A stretch of 57,101 bases of DNA from Bdellovibrio sp. (lineage in GTDB: Bacteria > Bdellovibrionota > Bdellovibrionia > Bdellovibrionales > Bdellovibrionaceae): contig JACMRL010000041.1 in assembly GCA_014376435.1 (NCBI GenBank), positions 1 through 57,101 of the forward strand. The letters run 5' to 3'. The notes under the pieces are model-generated. The model had not been told where the DNA came from and did no database searches. It saw only the letters and a list, made by a program, of their open reading frames with translations. Shown piece by piece: positions 43,995 to 52,383 of this stretch. Made by a program: the position numbers and the translations under genes. Positions within the stretch are counted from its first letter, which is position 1. Every line of letters starts with the position of its first letter.

Positions 43995-45203
43995 TTATTT
44001 CATCTGTCCAACTAAGCGATTCATGCGGGCAATCGCTTCAGCCATTCTTTCTGTGCCGATAGCAAAGCTTAACCGCATATAGCCCGGATTTCCAAATTCT
44101 TCCCCTGGAACAGTTGCGACATAGAACTTTTCAAGTAATATTTGGCAAAATTCTTTTGAAGTAGACACTTTAACGCCCTGATACAAACGCCCCAGTGCTT
44201 TTTTAATATCAACCCAAAGATAAAATGCTCCTTGAGGTTCGAAAATTTTAAATTCAGAAATGCTTTGAAATTCGTGCAGCGCAGATGCTAAGCGTTTTTT
44301 CAACACCACATTCGTTTCTTTAATATTTGGCTCGCACTTTAAAATTCCGGCCACAAGCGCATGCTGGGAAATACTTGAAGGCGCGCCGGTCGATTGCGAT
44401 GCATAATCTCCTAGAGCTTGGATGATTTTCTGCGGCCCAACGGCCCAGCCAATTCTCCACCCAGTCATTGAATAAGCTTTAGAACCACCGTTGATAATAA
44501 TCGTGCGATCTTTTAATTCCGGCGCTGCTTCTAAAATATGCGGAGCACAGTTTGAACCATCAAACATCAAACGATTATACATATCATCCGAAATCACATG
44601 CACACGTGGGTTTTCTAATAATACATCCGCAATCTTTCTAAGTTCTTCTTTTGAATAAATAAAACCGGTCGGATTTGAAGGCGAGCAAAACAAAAATACT
44701 TTCGTATTCGCGTTGATATTTTTCTTTAACTGCTCGGCCGTAATTTTAAAATTCGATTCTTCCGTACAAGTAACAATTCGGGGCACGGCATCGGCTAATT
44801 CAGCCATCGTCGGATAACTGACCCAATAAGGCGAGTGAATAATTACTTCATCTTTTGGATCACACAAAACTTGTAATGCAGCAAAAATGGCGTACTTGGC
44901 TCCGCTGGTGACCGCTACCTCATTCATTGCGTATTTTAATTTTAAATCGATTTCTAATCTTTCTAAAATAGCGCGTTTTAAATCTGGAGTTCCGCTGGCC
45001 GGAGTGTATTTAGTTAAACCCAAATCGATGGCTTCATGTCCCGCTAGCGCCGCAGCCGGGTAAGTTCCCCAATCAGGCTCGCCCACGGTTAAAGAAATCA
45101 CATCGTGACCTTGCGCCTGCAGCTCTTTCGCTTTGGCCACTAAAAATAAGGTTGGAGATGTTTTAAGGCTTTGCGCACGTTTCGATAAAGAATTTGAAAG
45201 CAT
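43995..45203 (-). CDS. aspC: aspartate aminotransferase (class I/II, PLP-dependent)
   Basis: A 402-residue fold-type I aminotransferase that interconverts aspartate and oxaloacetate with 2-oxoglutarate. Visible features are LTVGEPDWGTYPAA, FCSPSNPTGFIYS, the PLP-lysine motif INGGSKAYSMTGWRIGWAVG and MRLSFAIGTERM with the C-terminal substrate Arg. It belongs to the AspB-like (Ib) branch rather than E. coli AspC. It starts four bases after coaD and is part of the operon from the TPR gene. Confidence 0.92.
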   Translation of the reverse strand: MLSNSLSKRAQSLKTSPTLFLVAKAKELQAQGHDVISLTVGEPDWGTYPAAALAGHEAIDLGLTKYTPASGTPDLKRAILERLEIDLKLKYAMNEVAVTSGAKYAIFAALQVLCDPKDEVIIHSPYWVSYPTMAELADAVPRIVTCTEESNFKITAEQLKKNINANTKVFLFCSPSNPTGFIYSKEELRKIADVLLENPRVHVISDDMYNRLMFDGSNCAPHILEAAPELKDRTIIINGGSKAYSMTGWRIGWAVGPQKIIQALGDYASQSTGAPSSISQHALVAGILKCEPNIKETNVVLKKRLASALHEFQSISEFKIFEPQGAFYLWVDIKKALGRLYQGVKVSTSKEFCQILLEKFYVATVPGEEFGNPGYMRLSFAIGTERMAEAIARMNRLVGQMK

Positions 45204-45206
45204 AAA

Positions 45207-45689
45207 CTAACCTCGTAATTTTTTTGTTAATTCAGGAATGATAAATTCGGGAACTAAACCTTTAAGTTCTCCACCATGGCGAGCTACTTCCTTCACCGCA
45301 CGCGAAGAAATAAAATAATATTCGGGTCTGGAGAAGATCATAAATGTTTCAATTTCGGGGGCTAAACGTTTGTTCATACTAGCCAAAGTACCTTCGTATT
45401 CAAAATCGGCTACGGCACGTAAACCACGCACGATCACGTGTGCTTTGCGCTTTTTCATATACTCAACCGTTAAGCCTTTAAAAATATCGACTTCAACTTT
45501 AGGATTATCTTTCGTAATTTTTTTTAGAAATTCAGCGCGCTCGTTGGCCGTAAATAAGTAATCTTTTTGATTTGATTCAGCTACAAGCACAATGACGTGA
45601 TCAAAAATATTTGAAATACGTTCGATGATATCAAGGTGACCCGTGGTGATCGGATCGAAGCTTCCAGGGTAGACAGCAATCTTAGACAT
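45207..45689 (-). CDS. coaD: phosphopantetheine adenylyltransferase CoaD
   Basis: The penultimate step of coenzyme A synthesis, 160 residues, hexameric. The nucleotide-binding VYPGSFDPITTGHLDII, the KITKDNPKVEVDIF and GLTVEY substrate site, VRGLRAVADFEYE, and YYFISSRAVKEVA (ISSxxVR-type motif) are all present. It directly follows rsmD with no gap. Housekeeping; no anomaly except the operon context with a two-component system. Confidence 0.96.
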   Translation of the reverse strand: MSKIAVYPGSFDPITTGHLDIIERISNIFDHVIVLVAESNQKDYLFTANERAEFLKKITKDNPKVEVDIFKGLTVEYMKKRKAHVIVRGLRAVADFEYEGTLASMNKRLAPEIETFMIFSRPEYYFISSRAVKEVARHGGELKGLVPEFIIPELTKKLRG

Positions 45690-46250
45690 TTACAAATCTT
45701 GCGCTTTTTTCTTAAAGAAAGAAAGCAATTTGTCCCCGTAATCATTTACGTGGTAGCGATAAAGATTGGTATAAGCTTCATCCATGCGTTCTTTTTTTTG
45801 AGACTCGATGGCAATGAGAGTATTTTCATCAAAGCACTGACTTGCATCTAAAGCTTGCATCACATCATGCGCCATTTTTTCAGTGAACGGAGGATCAATT
45901 AAAATGATGTGATAAGGCGCTCCCTGATAATTTTTTAAATATGTTAAGACATCTTGTTTAAAAATCTGATATTCCGATTCAGCTAGCTTCAATAAATCGA
46001 TATTTTTTTTCAAAATCTGAATAGACTTAACATTTTGCTCGACGAAGTTTACGCGTGTTGCGCCACGTGACAAGGCTTCAAGACCCAAACTTCCCGTACC
46101 CGCGAAAAGGTCCAAAACCTGAGAGTCTTCTATATCGCGCATCCACTTATTGAATAGACTCTCTTTGACTCGATCTGTCGTAGGACGAATATGATCGGCC
46201 TGAAAAGTAGTTAAGACGCGGCCTTTAAATTTACCGGCAATAATTCTCAT
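45690..46250 (-). CDS. rsmD: 16S rRNA (guanine966-N2)-methyltransferase RsmD
   Basis: A 186-residue methyltransferase that modifies G966 of 16S rRNA. It shows MRIIAGKFKGRVLTT, IRPTTDRVKESLFN, the SAM loop VLDLFAGTGSLGLEALSRGA and catalytic LIDPPF (DPPY/F motif). All RsmD hallmarks are complete. It overlaps the response regulator gene by four bases and adjoins coaD, the usual rsmD-coaD pair. Confidence 0.95.
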   Translation of the reverse strand: MRIIAGKFKGRVLTTFQADHIRPTTDRVKESLFNKWMRDIEDSQVLDLFAGTGSLGLEALSRGATRVNFVEQNVKSIQILKKNIDLLKLAESEYQIFKQDVLTYLKNYQGAPYHIILIDPPFTEKMAHDVMQALDASQCFDENTLIAIESQKKERMDEAYTNLYRYHVNDYGDKLLSFFKKKAQDL

Positions 46251-46597
46251 AATTTTCCCAGCACTTGCTCCACCACCTCTAAAATATGATTGAAAGGTTT
46301 TGAAATATAATCTTTTACCCGTGGATCACTTTGAATATAACCTATGTTTGTATCATCACCGGTAAAAGCCGAAATGATAAATACCGGAATATTTTTTTTC
46401 ATCTCAAGTAAAACTTCGTAACCATTTTTTTCAGGCATGATGACGTCTAACAATATAGCGTGGTAAGTATTCTCGTTAATTTTTTTTAACGCCTCTAACC
46501 CGTTTTGCGCTTCTTCACATTGGTGACCCTTTGATTCAAAGGCACGTACTAAGGATTTTCTAATCAGTAGCTCATCATCCGCAATTAAAAATTTCAT
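46247..46597 (-). CDS. single-domain response regulator (CheY-like)
   Basis: A 116-residue receiver domain only. The acidic pocket is FLIADDELLIR, the phospho-Asp in HAILLDVIMPEKNGYE, then the conserved Thr/Ser in ISAFTG, and the Lys in YISKPF. There is no output domain, so it must act through protein binding, as CheY or Spo0F do. It overlaps the upstream histidine kinase gene by four bases, which makes the two a cognate pair. Confidence 0.92.
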   Translation of the reverse strand: MKFLIADDELLIRKSLVRAFESKGHQCEEAQNGLEALKKINENTYHAILLDVIMPEKNGYEVLLEMKKNIPVFIISAFTGDDTNIGYIQSDPRVKDYISKPFNHILEVVEQVLGKL

Positions 46598-48456
46598 AGT
46601 TTATCAAAAATCAAAGAGATTTTTGCCCCCTGGGCTGAGGTTGTTAATTCTAAATCAGCCTGCATATTGTTCATCATCTTTTTAGATAAATACAATCCTA
46701 GGCCCGTACCCTCGCCTAGTTTTTTAGTCGTCATAAAAGGTTGAAACATATTTTTCAAAATATTCTCGCTGAAGCCGGGGCCTGAATCTTTGATGTAAAA
46801 GTAAATTTTTCCATTTTTTTCTTCTTCAAAAATTGTCACGGCTCCGGGCTGTTCCATGGCCTGACAAGAGTTCTTAATTAAATTAAATAGCACTTGCTGC
46901 AAATCATGAGCATTGGCCAAAACTGAAGTTTCTTTTACATCGATAAATAAACGATGCGAACGTAAAACTGTTTTTAATAAAGTCAGCGTGTTTTGCAATA
47001 CCTCGGCAAACTTTACCGGTTCAAGCTTCGCTTCTGCCTGGTGACTGAATTCGATGAAATTTTTAATAATTCGTTGACAGCGTAAAGTTGCTTTTAATAT
47101 TTCATTTAAGTCCGACTGTAAAGTCGCACTTAAATTTGCCTCAACCGTGTTTTGTAAAAGCGATTGCACGTAAGATTTAATTCCGGTCAATGGATTATTA
47201 AGTTCGTGCGCTAAATGATTACCTAAACGACCTAGGGCCGACATTTTTTCAGAGTGAATCATTTGCCCTTGCAACAAATGCAGCTGCGTAACATCTTCGT
47301 AAATAACGAAATAATATTTTTTCGAATTATATTTAAATTCTGAGTAATACGTTTTTACTTTTTGGCCATCTTTTAAAAAAAACTCAGTATTTTTATTCTG
47401 CAAAATAGGGCACTCAGGGCACGGAGAATCGCGATTAGCTAATTCTTTGTAGCAAGGAATACCCGTCTTGGCGGCATAGTTAGATTGAAATACGTTAAAG
47501 TTTTCATCCACCACATGCATGTAACCTGAAAAAGATTTAAATGTTCGATTCCATCTTTCAACAATAACTTCGTATTCTTTTTCGATCATCCAGCGGTCTA
47601 AATACAAACTTAATACTGACAAACGGTCTTTAAAATAAGATTCAACAATCGTGGAAGACAACTGCTGATCGACGACTTCAACAAATACAGATGCATCCCG
47701 TGAAAAACCTGGCAAAACCCACGTCATAATTTTTCCAACCGGTCGACCCCAGGCCGAAGCTAACTGAGTAGAGACTGATCCCGATTTGAAATCGGCCGCT
47801 AGCAAGCCACGGTTTTCAGTTTGACCGTCGTAAGTAAAAACATTAGATTTTTCAGAAGTTGTTTTCAAACTGAAGCCCAATTGATAAAAACGCCCCAATT
47901 TTTTTAAATCTTTCCAAATAAATTTTAACAGTTGGCCAAAAAAATCTTCGTGGACCGACTCAGATTGAATAAAATCTAAAAAATGGAGTAAACTTTTTTC
48001 TTTTAAATTTTTCTGGGTTTCTTCGGAGTGAGATTGTTCTAAAGATAAAATCTGCTGTTCGCTTTCGCGATTAAGTTTTTCGTTTAAATTTTCTAATTCT
48101 TTACGTTTTCTTTGAATTTCGGTCTTCACTAACTGAATTTGATTCTTACGATTATACTCGCGGTAAATTTCATCCAGCGTGTCTTCTAAATAAACCTGAT
48201 TAGTCTTTTGACAAACTTGATAAGGGGTACGGTTTTTAAAATTTGATAAAAATGCTAGATCAATGCTGGCTTCGCTGGTCAGTAGAATAAAATAAGGCTT
48301 CGTTATGACCGCGGGAATCTGCGCTAAAAAACCTTCGTCGCCGATAACGACATCGGCCGACGCTAAATAATTCAGATCACTCTGATATTGATAGCCTCGG
48401 CCCTGATTAGTTAAAAGACTTTGATAATCTTTTTGAATTAAAATCTGCACCCTCAA
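46594..48456 (-). CDS. sensor histidine kinase, NtrB-type core with PAS bearing a CxxCP motif
   Basis: A 620-residue cytosolic histidine kinase. Residues 1-100 look like a degenerate receiver-like fold, residues 110-165 a coiled coil, residues 170-290 an alpha/beta sensor region, residues 310-395 a PAS domain with DSPCPECPILQ, and residues 400-620 the kinase core: HLAHELNNPLTG with the His, NLIKNSCQAM, FYIKDSGPGFSE and GTGLGLYLSKK. It pairs with the downstream single-domain regulator. The cysteine cluster in the PAS domain could bind metal or sense redox. The start is uncertain: a TTG at 48456 or GTG at 48450, neither with a good ribosome site. Confidence 0.88.
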   Translation of the reverse strand: MRVQILIQKDYQSLLTNQGRGYQYQSDLNYLASADVVIGDEGFLAQIPAVITKPYFILLTSEASIDLAFLSNFKNRTPYQVCQKTNQVYLEDTLDEIYREYNRKNQIQLVKTEIQRKRKELENLNEKLNRESEQQILSLEQSHSEETQKNLKEKSLLHFLDFIQSESVHEDFFGQLLKFIWKDLKKLGRFYQLGFSLKTTSEKSNVFTYDGQTENRGLLAADFKSGSVSTQLASAWGRPVGKIMTWVLPGFSRDASVFVEVVDQQLSSTIVESYFKDRLSVLSLYLDRWMIEKEYEVIVERWNRTFKSFSGYMHVVDENFNVFQSNYAAKTGIPCYKELANRDSPCPECPILQNKNTEFFLKDGQKVKTYYSEFKYNSKKYYFVIYEDVTQLHLLQGQMIHSEKMSALGRLGNHLAHELNNPLTGIKSYVQSLLQNTVEANLSATLQSDLNEILKATLRCQRIIKNFIEFSHQAEAKLEPVKFAEVLQNTLTLLKTVLRSHRLFIDVKETSVLANAHDLQQVLFNLIKNSCQAMEQPGAVTIFEEEKNGKIYFYIKDSGPGFSENILKNMFQPFMTTKKLGEGTGLGLYLSKKMMNNMQADLELTTSAQGAKISLIFDKL

Positions 48457-48470
48457 AAGGTAGCATCATT

Positions 48471-49358
48471 TTAGTTAATATCTAAACTAAGTTCTAACTT
48501 TTTTTTCATTTCGCGGTAATTGCTATTTTGCGGCTGAGTCAAAATCAATTTGCTGATTTCAAAATCTACGTTTTTCCAAGATTGAATTTTGCTTAACAAC
48601 TGAATGTGACACAAGCTTATTTCTTCATCAAACTCGTTTTTAGATAAGTAAAATTGAATGCGGCTTAATGCGGTACCGATCTTCTCAGCATTTTTTGGAG
48701 CCCAGGCCGAGTAAAGTTTAACCGCCGCTTGGTTCAAAGGATTACGATCTAAAGACATTTCTAAATTAGCCATCGCTAATTCGCGGTCGCCCATTTCATC
48801 ATGTAACATAGCCAAGCTAACCCAGGCTTGGTCATTTTTGTTGTTCGACGCAACGGCTGCCCTGAAAAAAGTTAATGCGCCATTTTTATCATTTCTCGAT
48901 AAACTCACTAAGCCCATCGCCCACTGCATGAAATCATCCTCGTCAGCCGAATTCTGAAATTTCGCTACGGTTTCTTGAACCCCGTCGAAATCATTTTCTT
49001 CAATAAATATTTTAAGTAGTAAGTGAGATAAGATTTTCACTTCACGAGGTGCCAGCTGCTCATCTTGCAAGGAAAGTCCAATATCTAAGGCGTCATTAAT
49101 AGAGCCTTCCGCATATAAGATCTTCATCAGCTCGAGCTGACACCCCGGAGTGGAATCAATTTTAATAATTTCTTTTAAGGTACGAATTAAACCTGACACA
49201 TCAGATAAAGCTTTTTGAGTTTTTGCTAAGTAATTTAGAAAAACGATATCTTTACTATATTTAACTGAAATCGAACCAAGCTTCATCATTGCGGAAGAAT
49301 ACTTTTTATTTTTCAGATCTGACTCAACTTGACCAAAGACCAAATTTGTTTGCGGCAT
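48471..49358 (-). CDS. TPR-repeat protein, unknown function
   Basis: A 295-residue soluble protein built of helical repeats. TPR-like units are clearest near residues 140-205 (WAMGLVSLSRNDKNGALTFF, AWVSLAMLHDEMGDRELAMA). No signal peptide, so cytosolic. The start is put at 49358 because GGAGGG lies five bases upstream; the frame is open a few codons further to a TTG. It is the first gene of the operon TPR, kinase, regulator, rsmD, coaD, aspC, hybrid kinase and begins 14 bases before the kinase gene. A scaffold or partner role in that signalling system is plausible but unsupported. Confidence 0.75.
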   Translation of the reverse strand: MPQTNLVFGQVESDLKNKKYSSAMMKLGSISVKYSKDIVFLNYLAKTQKALSDVSGLIRTLKEIIKIDSTPGCQLELMKILYAEGSINDALDIGLSLQDEQLAPREVKILSHLLLKIFIEENDFDGVQETVAKFQNSADEDDFMQWAMGLVSLSRNDKNGALTFFRAAVASNNKNDQAWVSLAMLHDEMGDRELAMANLEMSLDRNPLNQAAVKLYSAWAPKNAEKIGTALSRIQFYLSKNEFDEEISLCHIQLLSKIQSWKNVDFEISKLILTQPQNSNYREMKKKLELSLDIN

Positions 49359-49456
49359 CATGCCCTCCATTAACACCAATATTCATCATGAAAGTTGGTG
49401 AAATATAGTAAAGCAAACGAAATGCCATCTGATCTGTAATATACTCCAAGGTAAAC

Positions 49457-49506
49457 GCAAAAAAAACTCTGATCGCCATTTTTAAACAATGGCCAGTCAG
49501 AGTTTT
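49457..49506 (-). terminator. intrinsic terminator of the flagellar cap/chaperone operon
   Basis: On the minus strand a 10-base outer stem (AAAACTCTGA/TCAGAGTTTT at 49463-49472 and 49497-49506) with a 6-base inner stem (GCCATT/AATGGC) leads into an eight-T run. It lies 40 bases after the FlgN/FliT-like gene stop, before the TPR gene's own promoter. Confidence 0.8.
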
Positions 49507-49546
49507 GACTAAGACCAAAAAATATTTTGGTCTATCGAATTCGAAT

Positions 49547-49954
49547 TTATGAAGCGGCGGGCGACTTATAGCCAGCTAAAGCTTTTTTATGCTTTTTGAT
49601 ATCTTGTAATTCTTTAATGATTTGAGATTTTGCTTCGTCAATTAGACTTAAGATAATTAAATCCTGTTCTAATATTTTTCTAACGTACATTTCTTTAGTT
49701 CTTAAAGCATCACGGATCACCGACTTCTGAGCCGCATCAAAACTACCCGCCATATCTTTATGCGACATATGCGATGTGTGAATTTCTGCATCCACATACT
49801 TTAGAATCTTTAATAGATCTTCACGCTGATTATAAAACTTTTCGATATCGTCAAACATGCCCCCCTCTAGGCGCGCAACTTGTCTTTCGTTTAGCGAATA
49901 AAATTTTTCTAGAAAATGATTTTTCTCGTTCAGAAATTGTATTAAGCGAATCAT
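49547..49954 (-). CDS. FlgN/FliT-like flagellar export chaperone candidate
   Basis: A 135-residue, entirely helical protein (FLNEKNHFLEKFYSLNERQV, IEKFYNQREDLLKILKYVDA) with Lys-rich C terminus. It directly follows fliS and overlaps its stop by four bases. The position after fliD-fliS is that of FliT in other bacteria, and the long antiparallel helices fit either FliT or FlgN. Sequence alone does not decide which. It may also control late flagellar gene expression, as FliT does. Confidence 0.65.
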   Translation of the reverse strand: MIRLIQFLNEKNHFLEKFYSLNERQVARLEGGMFDDIEKFYNQREDLLKILKYVDAEIHTSHMSHKDMAGSFDAAQKSVIRDALRTKEMYVRKILEQDLIILSLIDEAKSQIIKELQDIKKHKKALAGYKSPAAS

Positions 49955-50352
49955 GCGGCCCCACCTTTTTGTTCGTTTTCTTTTTTTAAGTTATTAATTG
50001 CTTGCTTCCATCCGTCGTAAAGATTTTCTAAGATCTTTACATTTTCCCTTAAAGGCTCTGGATCGGCTTTAATATTTGCCTTCGTATATTGTTCCATCAT
50101 GAACGTATATAGTTGTTCGAGCTGCTTTGATAATTCGCCCCCAACTTTGTGGTCCAGCGTTGCGTTTAGCTCCATGATAATATCAAATGCACGCAGAATA
50201 TTCTGCCCGCGTTCGGCTACTTTTTTTTGCTCTGCGGCTTGAATTGCTAGCTTGGTAAATTTAATTGCGCCCTCATAAAGCATCAATAAAATCTGTTCCT
50301 TGCTGGCACTTAACACCGACGTCTTCTTGTACTGCTGGTACGGATTCGCCAT
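49951..50352 (-). CDS. fliS: flagellin export chaperone FliS
   Basis: A 133-residue helical chaperone that caps flagellin before export. MANPYQQYKKTSVLSASKEQ is the typical N terminus with the conserved YxxxxV pattern, followed by LLMLYEGAIKFTKLAIQAAE and LNATLDHKVGGELSKQLEQL. It adjoins fliD (two-base gap) and the next helical chaperone gene. With three flagellin genes nearby it must serve several related clients. Confidence 0.93.
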   Translation of the reverse strand: MANPYQQYKKTSVLSASKEQILLMLYEGAIKFTKLAIQAAEQKKVAERGQNILRAFDIIMELNATLDHKVGGELSKQLEQLYTFMMEQYTKANIKADPEPLRENVKILENLYDGWKQAINNLKKENEQKGGAA

Positions 50353-50354
50353 CT

Positions 50355-51710
50355 TTATTTACCCCCTAAGCCTGCTGAAGCGCTTTGTGATTGCATCTTC
50401 GACATTGCTTCTTCCATTTTTGCAAATTGGTTTCGTAACTGCTCTTCTCTTTTTGTTAAATTACGTTCTTTTTGTTCGATACGTTTATCCATCTGGGCGA
50501 TATTATCCTGGTAAGACTTCTTACGACTGGTTACCACTCCCGTTTGGGGATCAACGATTGCACCTAACTTTTGTTTCATGCTGGTAATAAAACCCGTTTT
50601 CAAACCGTCACCTTTTAAAAATCTCACCACCGCCATTGGATCAGCGGTAACGATCTTGGTGAATTTTTCCTGATTAAAATTAAGCGTACCGTTACGGTTA
50701 AACTCAACGCCTAACTCGATCACGCGATTAAATTTACTCTCCGTAAGTTGCGGATCTTGAATAATGGTGCGTAACCGACTTTCCGTCATACGCAGCATAC
50801 TGTCACCGCCGAGCGGGCCTAAGCGCTCTTTACCATCTTTACCCGGCGTTAATTTACTTTGCGTCTGGATAAAACCTAAAGCCGCATTGTAAGAGTCTAC
50901 AAACGATTTAACTTTCCCCGAGATTACTTCGTAGTTCTCGGTAATATTTAAACGAATCGGTTGACCCTCTTTGGCCTGTTTTAAATCTAAAACAACACCC
51001 GGAATTAAATCGCTCACTTTATTGTCGGCCGTTTCAAACTCATGACCGTCTAATTTAAATTTAGCATTCTTCGCCGCATTTTGACCGACGAATTCTAAGT
51101 CACGATCTCCGTCAAGCATATACACCGTAGGAAATTTAACTTCGTTATCATCACCCGTTTTTAAACCGGCGATTTCTAATTTGTAACTATCTTCTTTGTT
51201 ACTACGATCATTAATTACCGTAGCCCGAACGCCTACGCCCGCTTGGTTAATTGATTCCGCTATTTTTTCTAAAGTCGAATTATCTTCTTTGATGTAAACT
51301 TCTTTTTCACCCTCTGCCGTATCAAACTTAATGTAACCAACGCCCATGGTGGTGGCATCTTTATCTGGAAAGCCATTGGTCACGACCGAAGGTTTTCCCG
51401 CTAATTGAATAACTTCTAAATTCCATTCGCCACTTTCGGCAACTTCTGGATCAACTGTTCCATTCACAATATCCGGAAATCCAGAATTAAATTTCTTGTC
51501 AGCGAAGCCCTTCATTCCTACGACCGCACCTAAATTTTTATTTATATCGCTGACTTTAGTTTCAAGATCCGTCACCAGTTTTACTTTATCTTCAACAACG
51601 GTTTTTTTATCTTGCATGGCTTTCACGGGTAAACGCTCAGCTTCGATCACTTGATCGACTAAGTTTGGGGGAAGTCCACTAGCTAAACCTGAAACACGAA
51701 TACCTGCCAT
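50355..51710 (-). CDS. fliD: flagellar filament cap protein FliD
   Basis: FliD (HAP2) caps the growing filament and helps insert flagellins. At 451 residues it has the conserved N-terminal segment VSGLASGLPPNLVDQVIEAE, the central D1-D3 region, and the C-terminal coiled coil IAQMDKRIEQKERNLTKREE that forms the leg domain. Length is ordinary. It lies after the flaG-like gene (119-base gap) and before fliS. Confidence 0.94.
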   Translation of the reverse strand: MAGIRVSGLASGLPPNLVDQVIEAERLPVKAMQDKKTVVEDKVKLVTDLETKVSDINKNLGAVVGMKGFADKKFNSGFPDIVNGTVDPEVAESGEWNLEVIQLAGKPSVVTNGFPDKDATTMGVGYIKFDTAEGEKEVYIKEDNSTLEKIAESINQAGVGVRATVINDRSNKEDSYKLEIAGLKTGDDNEVKFPTVYMLDGDRDLEFVGQNAAKNAKFKLDGHEFETADNKVSDLIPGVVLDLKQAKEGQPIRLNITENYEVISGKVKSFVDSYNAALGFIQTQSKLTPGKDGKERLGPLGGDSMLRMTESRLRTIIQDPQLTESKFNRVIELGVEFNRNGTLNFNQEKFTKIVTADPMAVVRFLKGDGLKTGFITSMKQKLGAIVDPQTGVVTSRKKSYQDNIAQMDKRIEQKERNLTKREEQLRNQFAKMEEAMSKMQSQSASAGLGGK

Positions 51711-51829
51711 ACAATAAGTATTTCAGATAAATCATCGAATACGTGAGTCAGTTGATTGACTGAGACAAAATGCGAGTAGGCAAAAAGTGACAGGTCACTC
51801 TTCGTTTTCCATGCGTAAGTCCTGTTTGA

Positions 51830-52210
51830 TTAGGCCGTTTTCTTTAAAAGCTGGCCCTTATTGGATTCGGTTGCGGGTTCATCAAAAATTTCCCACAAAT
51901 CCCACTCAGAAATTTTTCGAATACTGGCCCCTTGTAGGTCTTGCACCCAAGCATAGCGAAAACCGTCTTCGATAACTGGCATCACTTGCCAATTCATTTC
52001 TTTAATAAATGCTTTTTCTTTTAAAATTGACAAAGCTTTTTCAAATTGCTCTTCGGTCATTTTTTCTTTTTGCTTTTTTTTCTGCTGGAAATACTGTCCC
52101 GCCGCATCACGGTCTTGAGAGGATTCTGATTTTATTTGGCGCTCAACTTTTCCGACTTGTCCAATCGGTGTCGCTATCGGATTTAGGCCATTTAAATTCT
52201 TGATATTCAT
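51830..52210 (-). CDS. FlaG-like flagellar protein
   Basis: A 126-residue protein upstream of fliD. The first 60 residues are low-complexity and basic (QYFQQKKKQKEKMTEEQF), and the rest fits FlaG-family proteins: FRYAWVQDLQGASIRKISEW resembles the conserved 'D-x-x-T/G-x-x-IR-x-I' C-terminal pattern. FlaG affects filament length in other bacteria. Position before fliD supports the call. It has a sigma-28-like promoter whose -10 box is only eight bases from the start codon. Confidence 0.65.
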   Translation of the reverse strand: MNIKNLNGLNPIATPIGQVGKVERQIKSESSQDRDAAGQYFQQKKKQKEKMTEEQFEKALSILKEKAFIKEMNWQVMPVIEDGFRYAWVQDLQGASIRKISEWDLWEIFDEPATESNKGQLLKKTA

Positions 52211-52217
52211 ACAAAAC

Positions 52218-52245
52218 CTATCGGCTTATTTTGAGAAATACTTAA
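52218..52245 (-). promoter_or_regulatory. sigma-28-like promoter of the flaG-like gene, at the start codon
   Basis: On the minus strand TTAAGTAT, 12 bases, GCCGATAG. The -10 matches GCCGATAA at seven of eight positions. The -35 matches six of eight. The ATG at 52210 is eight bases downstream of the -10 box, so the transcript would start at or within a few bases of the ATG; the apparent AGG ribosome site overlaps the -10. Confidence 0.5.
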
Positions 52246-52282
52246 ACAACGCAATGGACCACAGCCGAAAGCCTAGCTTCTA

Positions 52283-52319
52283 AAAAGAAAAAACGCAGAT
52301 TTAGTTTCCTAAATCTGCG
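52283..52319 (-). terminator. intrinsic terminator after flagellin 1
   Basis: On the minus strand an 11-base perfect stem CGCAGATTTAG/CTAAATCTGCG (52294-52304 and 52309-52319) with a 4-base loop is followed by an 11-base T-rich run (52283-52293). It separates the flagellin 1 gene from the flaG-like gene downstream. Confidence 0.9.
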
Positions 52320-52383
52320 CAAGGTTCTTTTTGGATAGGGCGAGGTCTCTGCACCCCACCCAAAAAATTTATTACTTAAATAA

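Noticed and set aside
49324..49518. Minus-strand frame of 64 codons between TPR and chaperone genes
   Set aside because: It overlaps the TPR start and the flagellar terminator and has no recognisable features.
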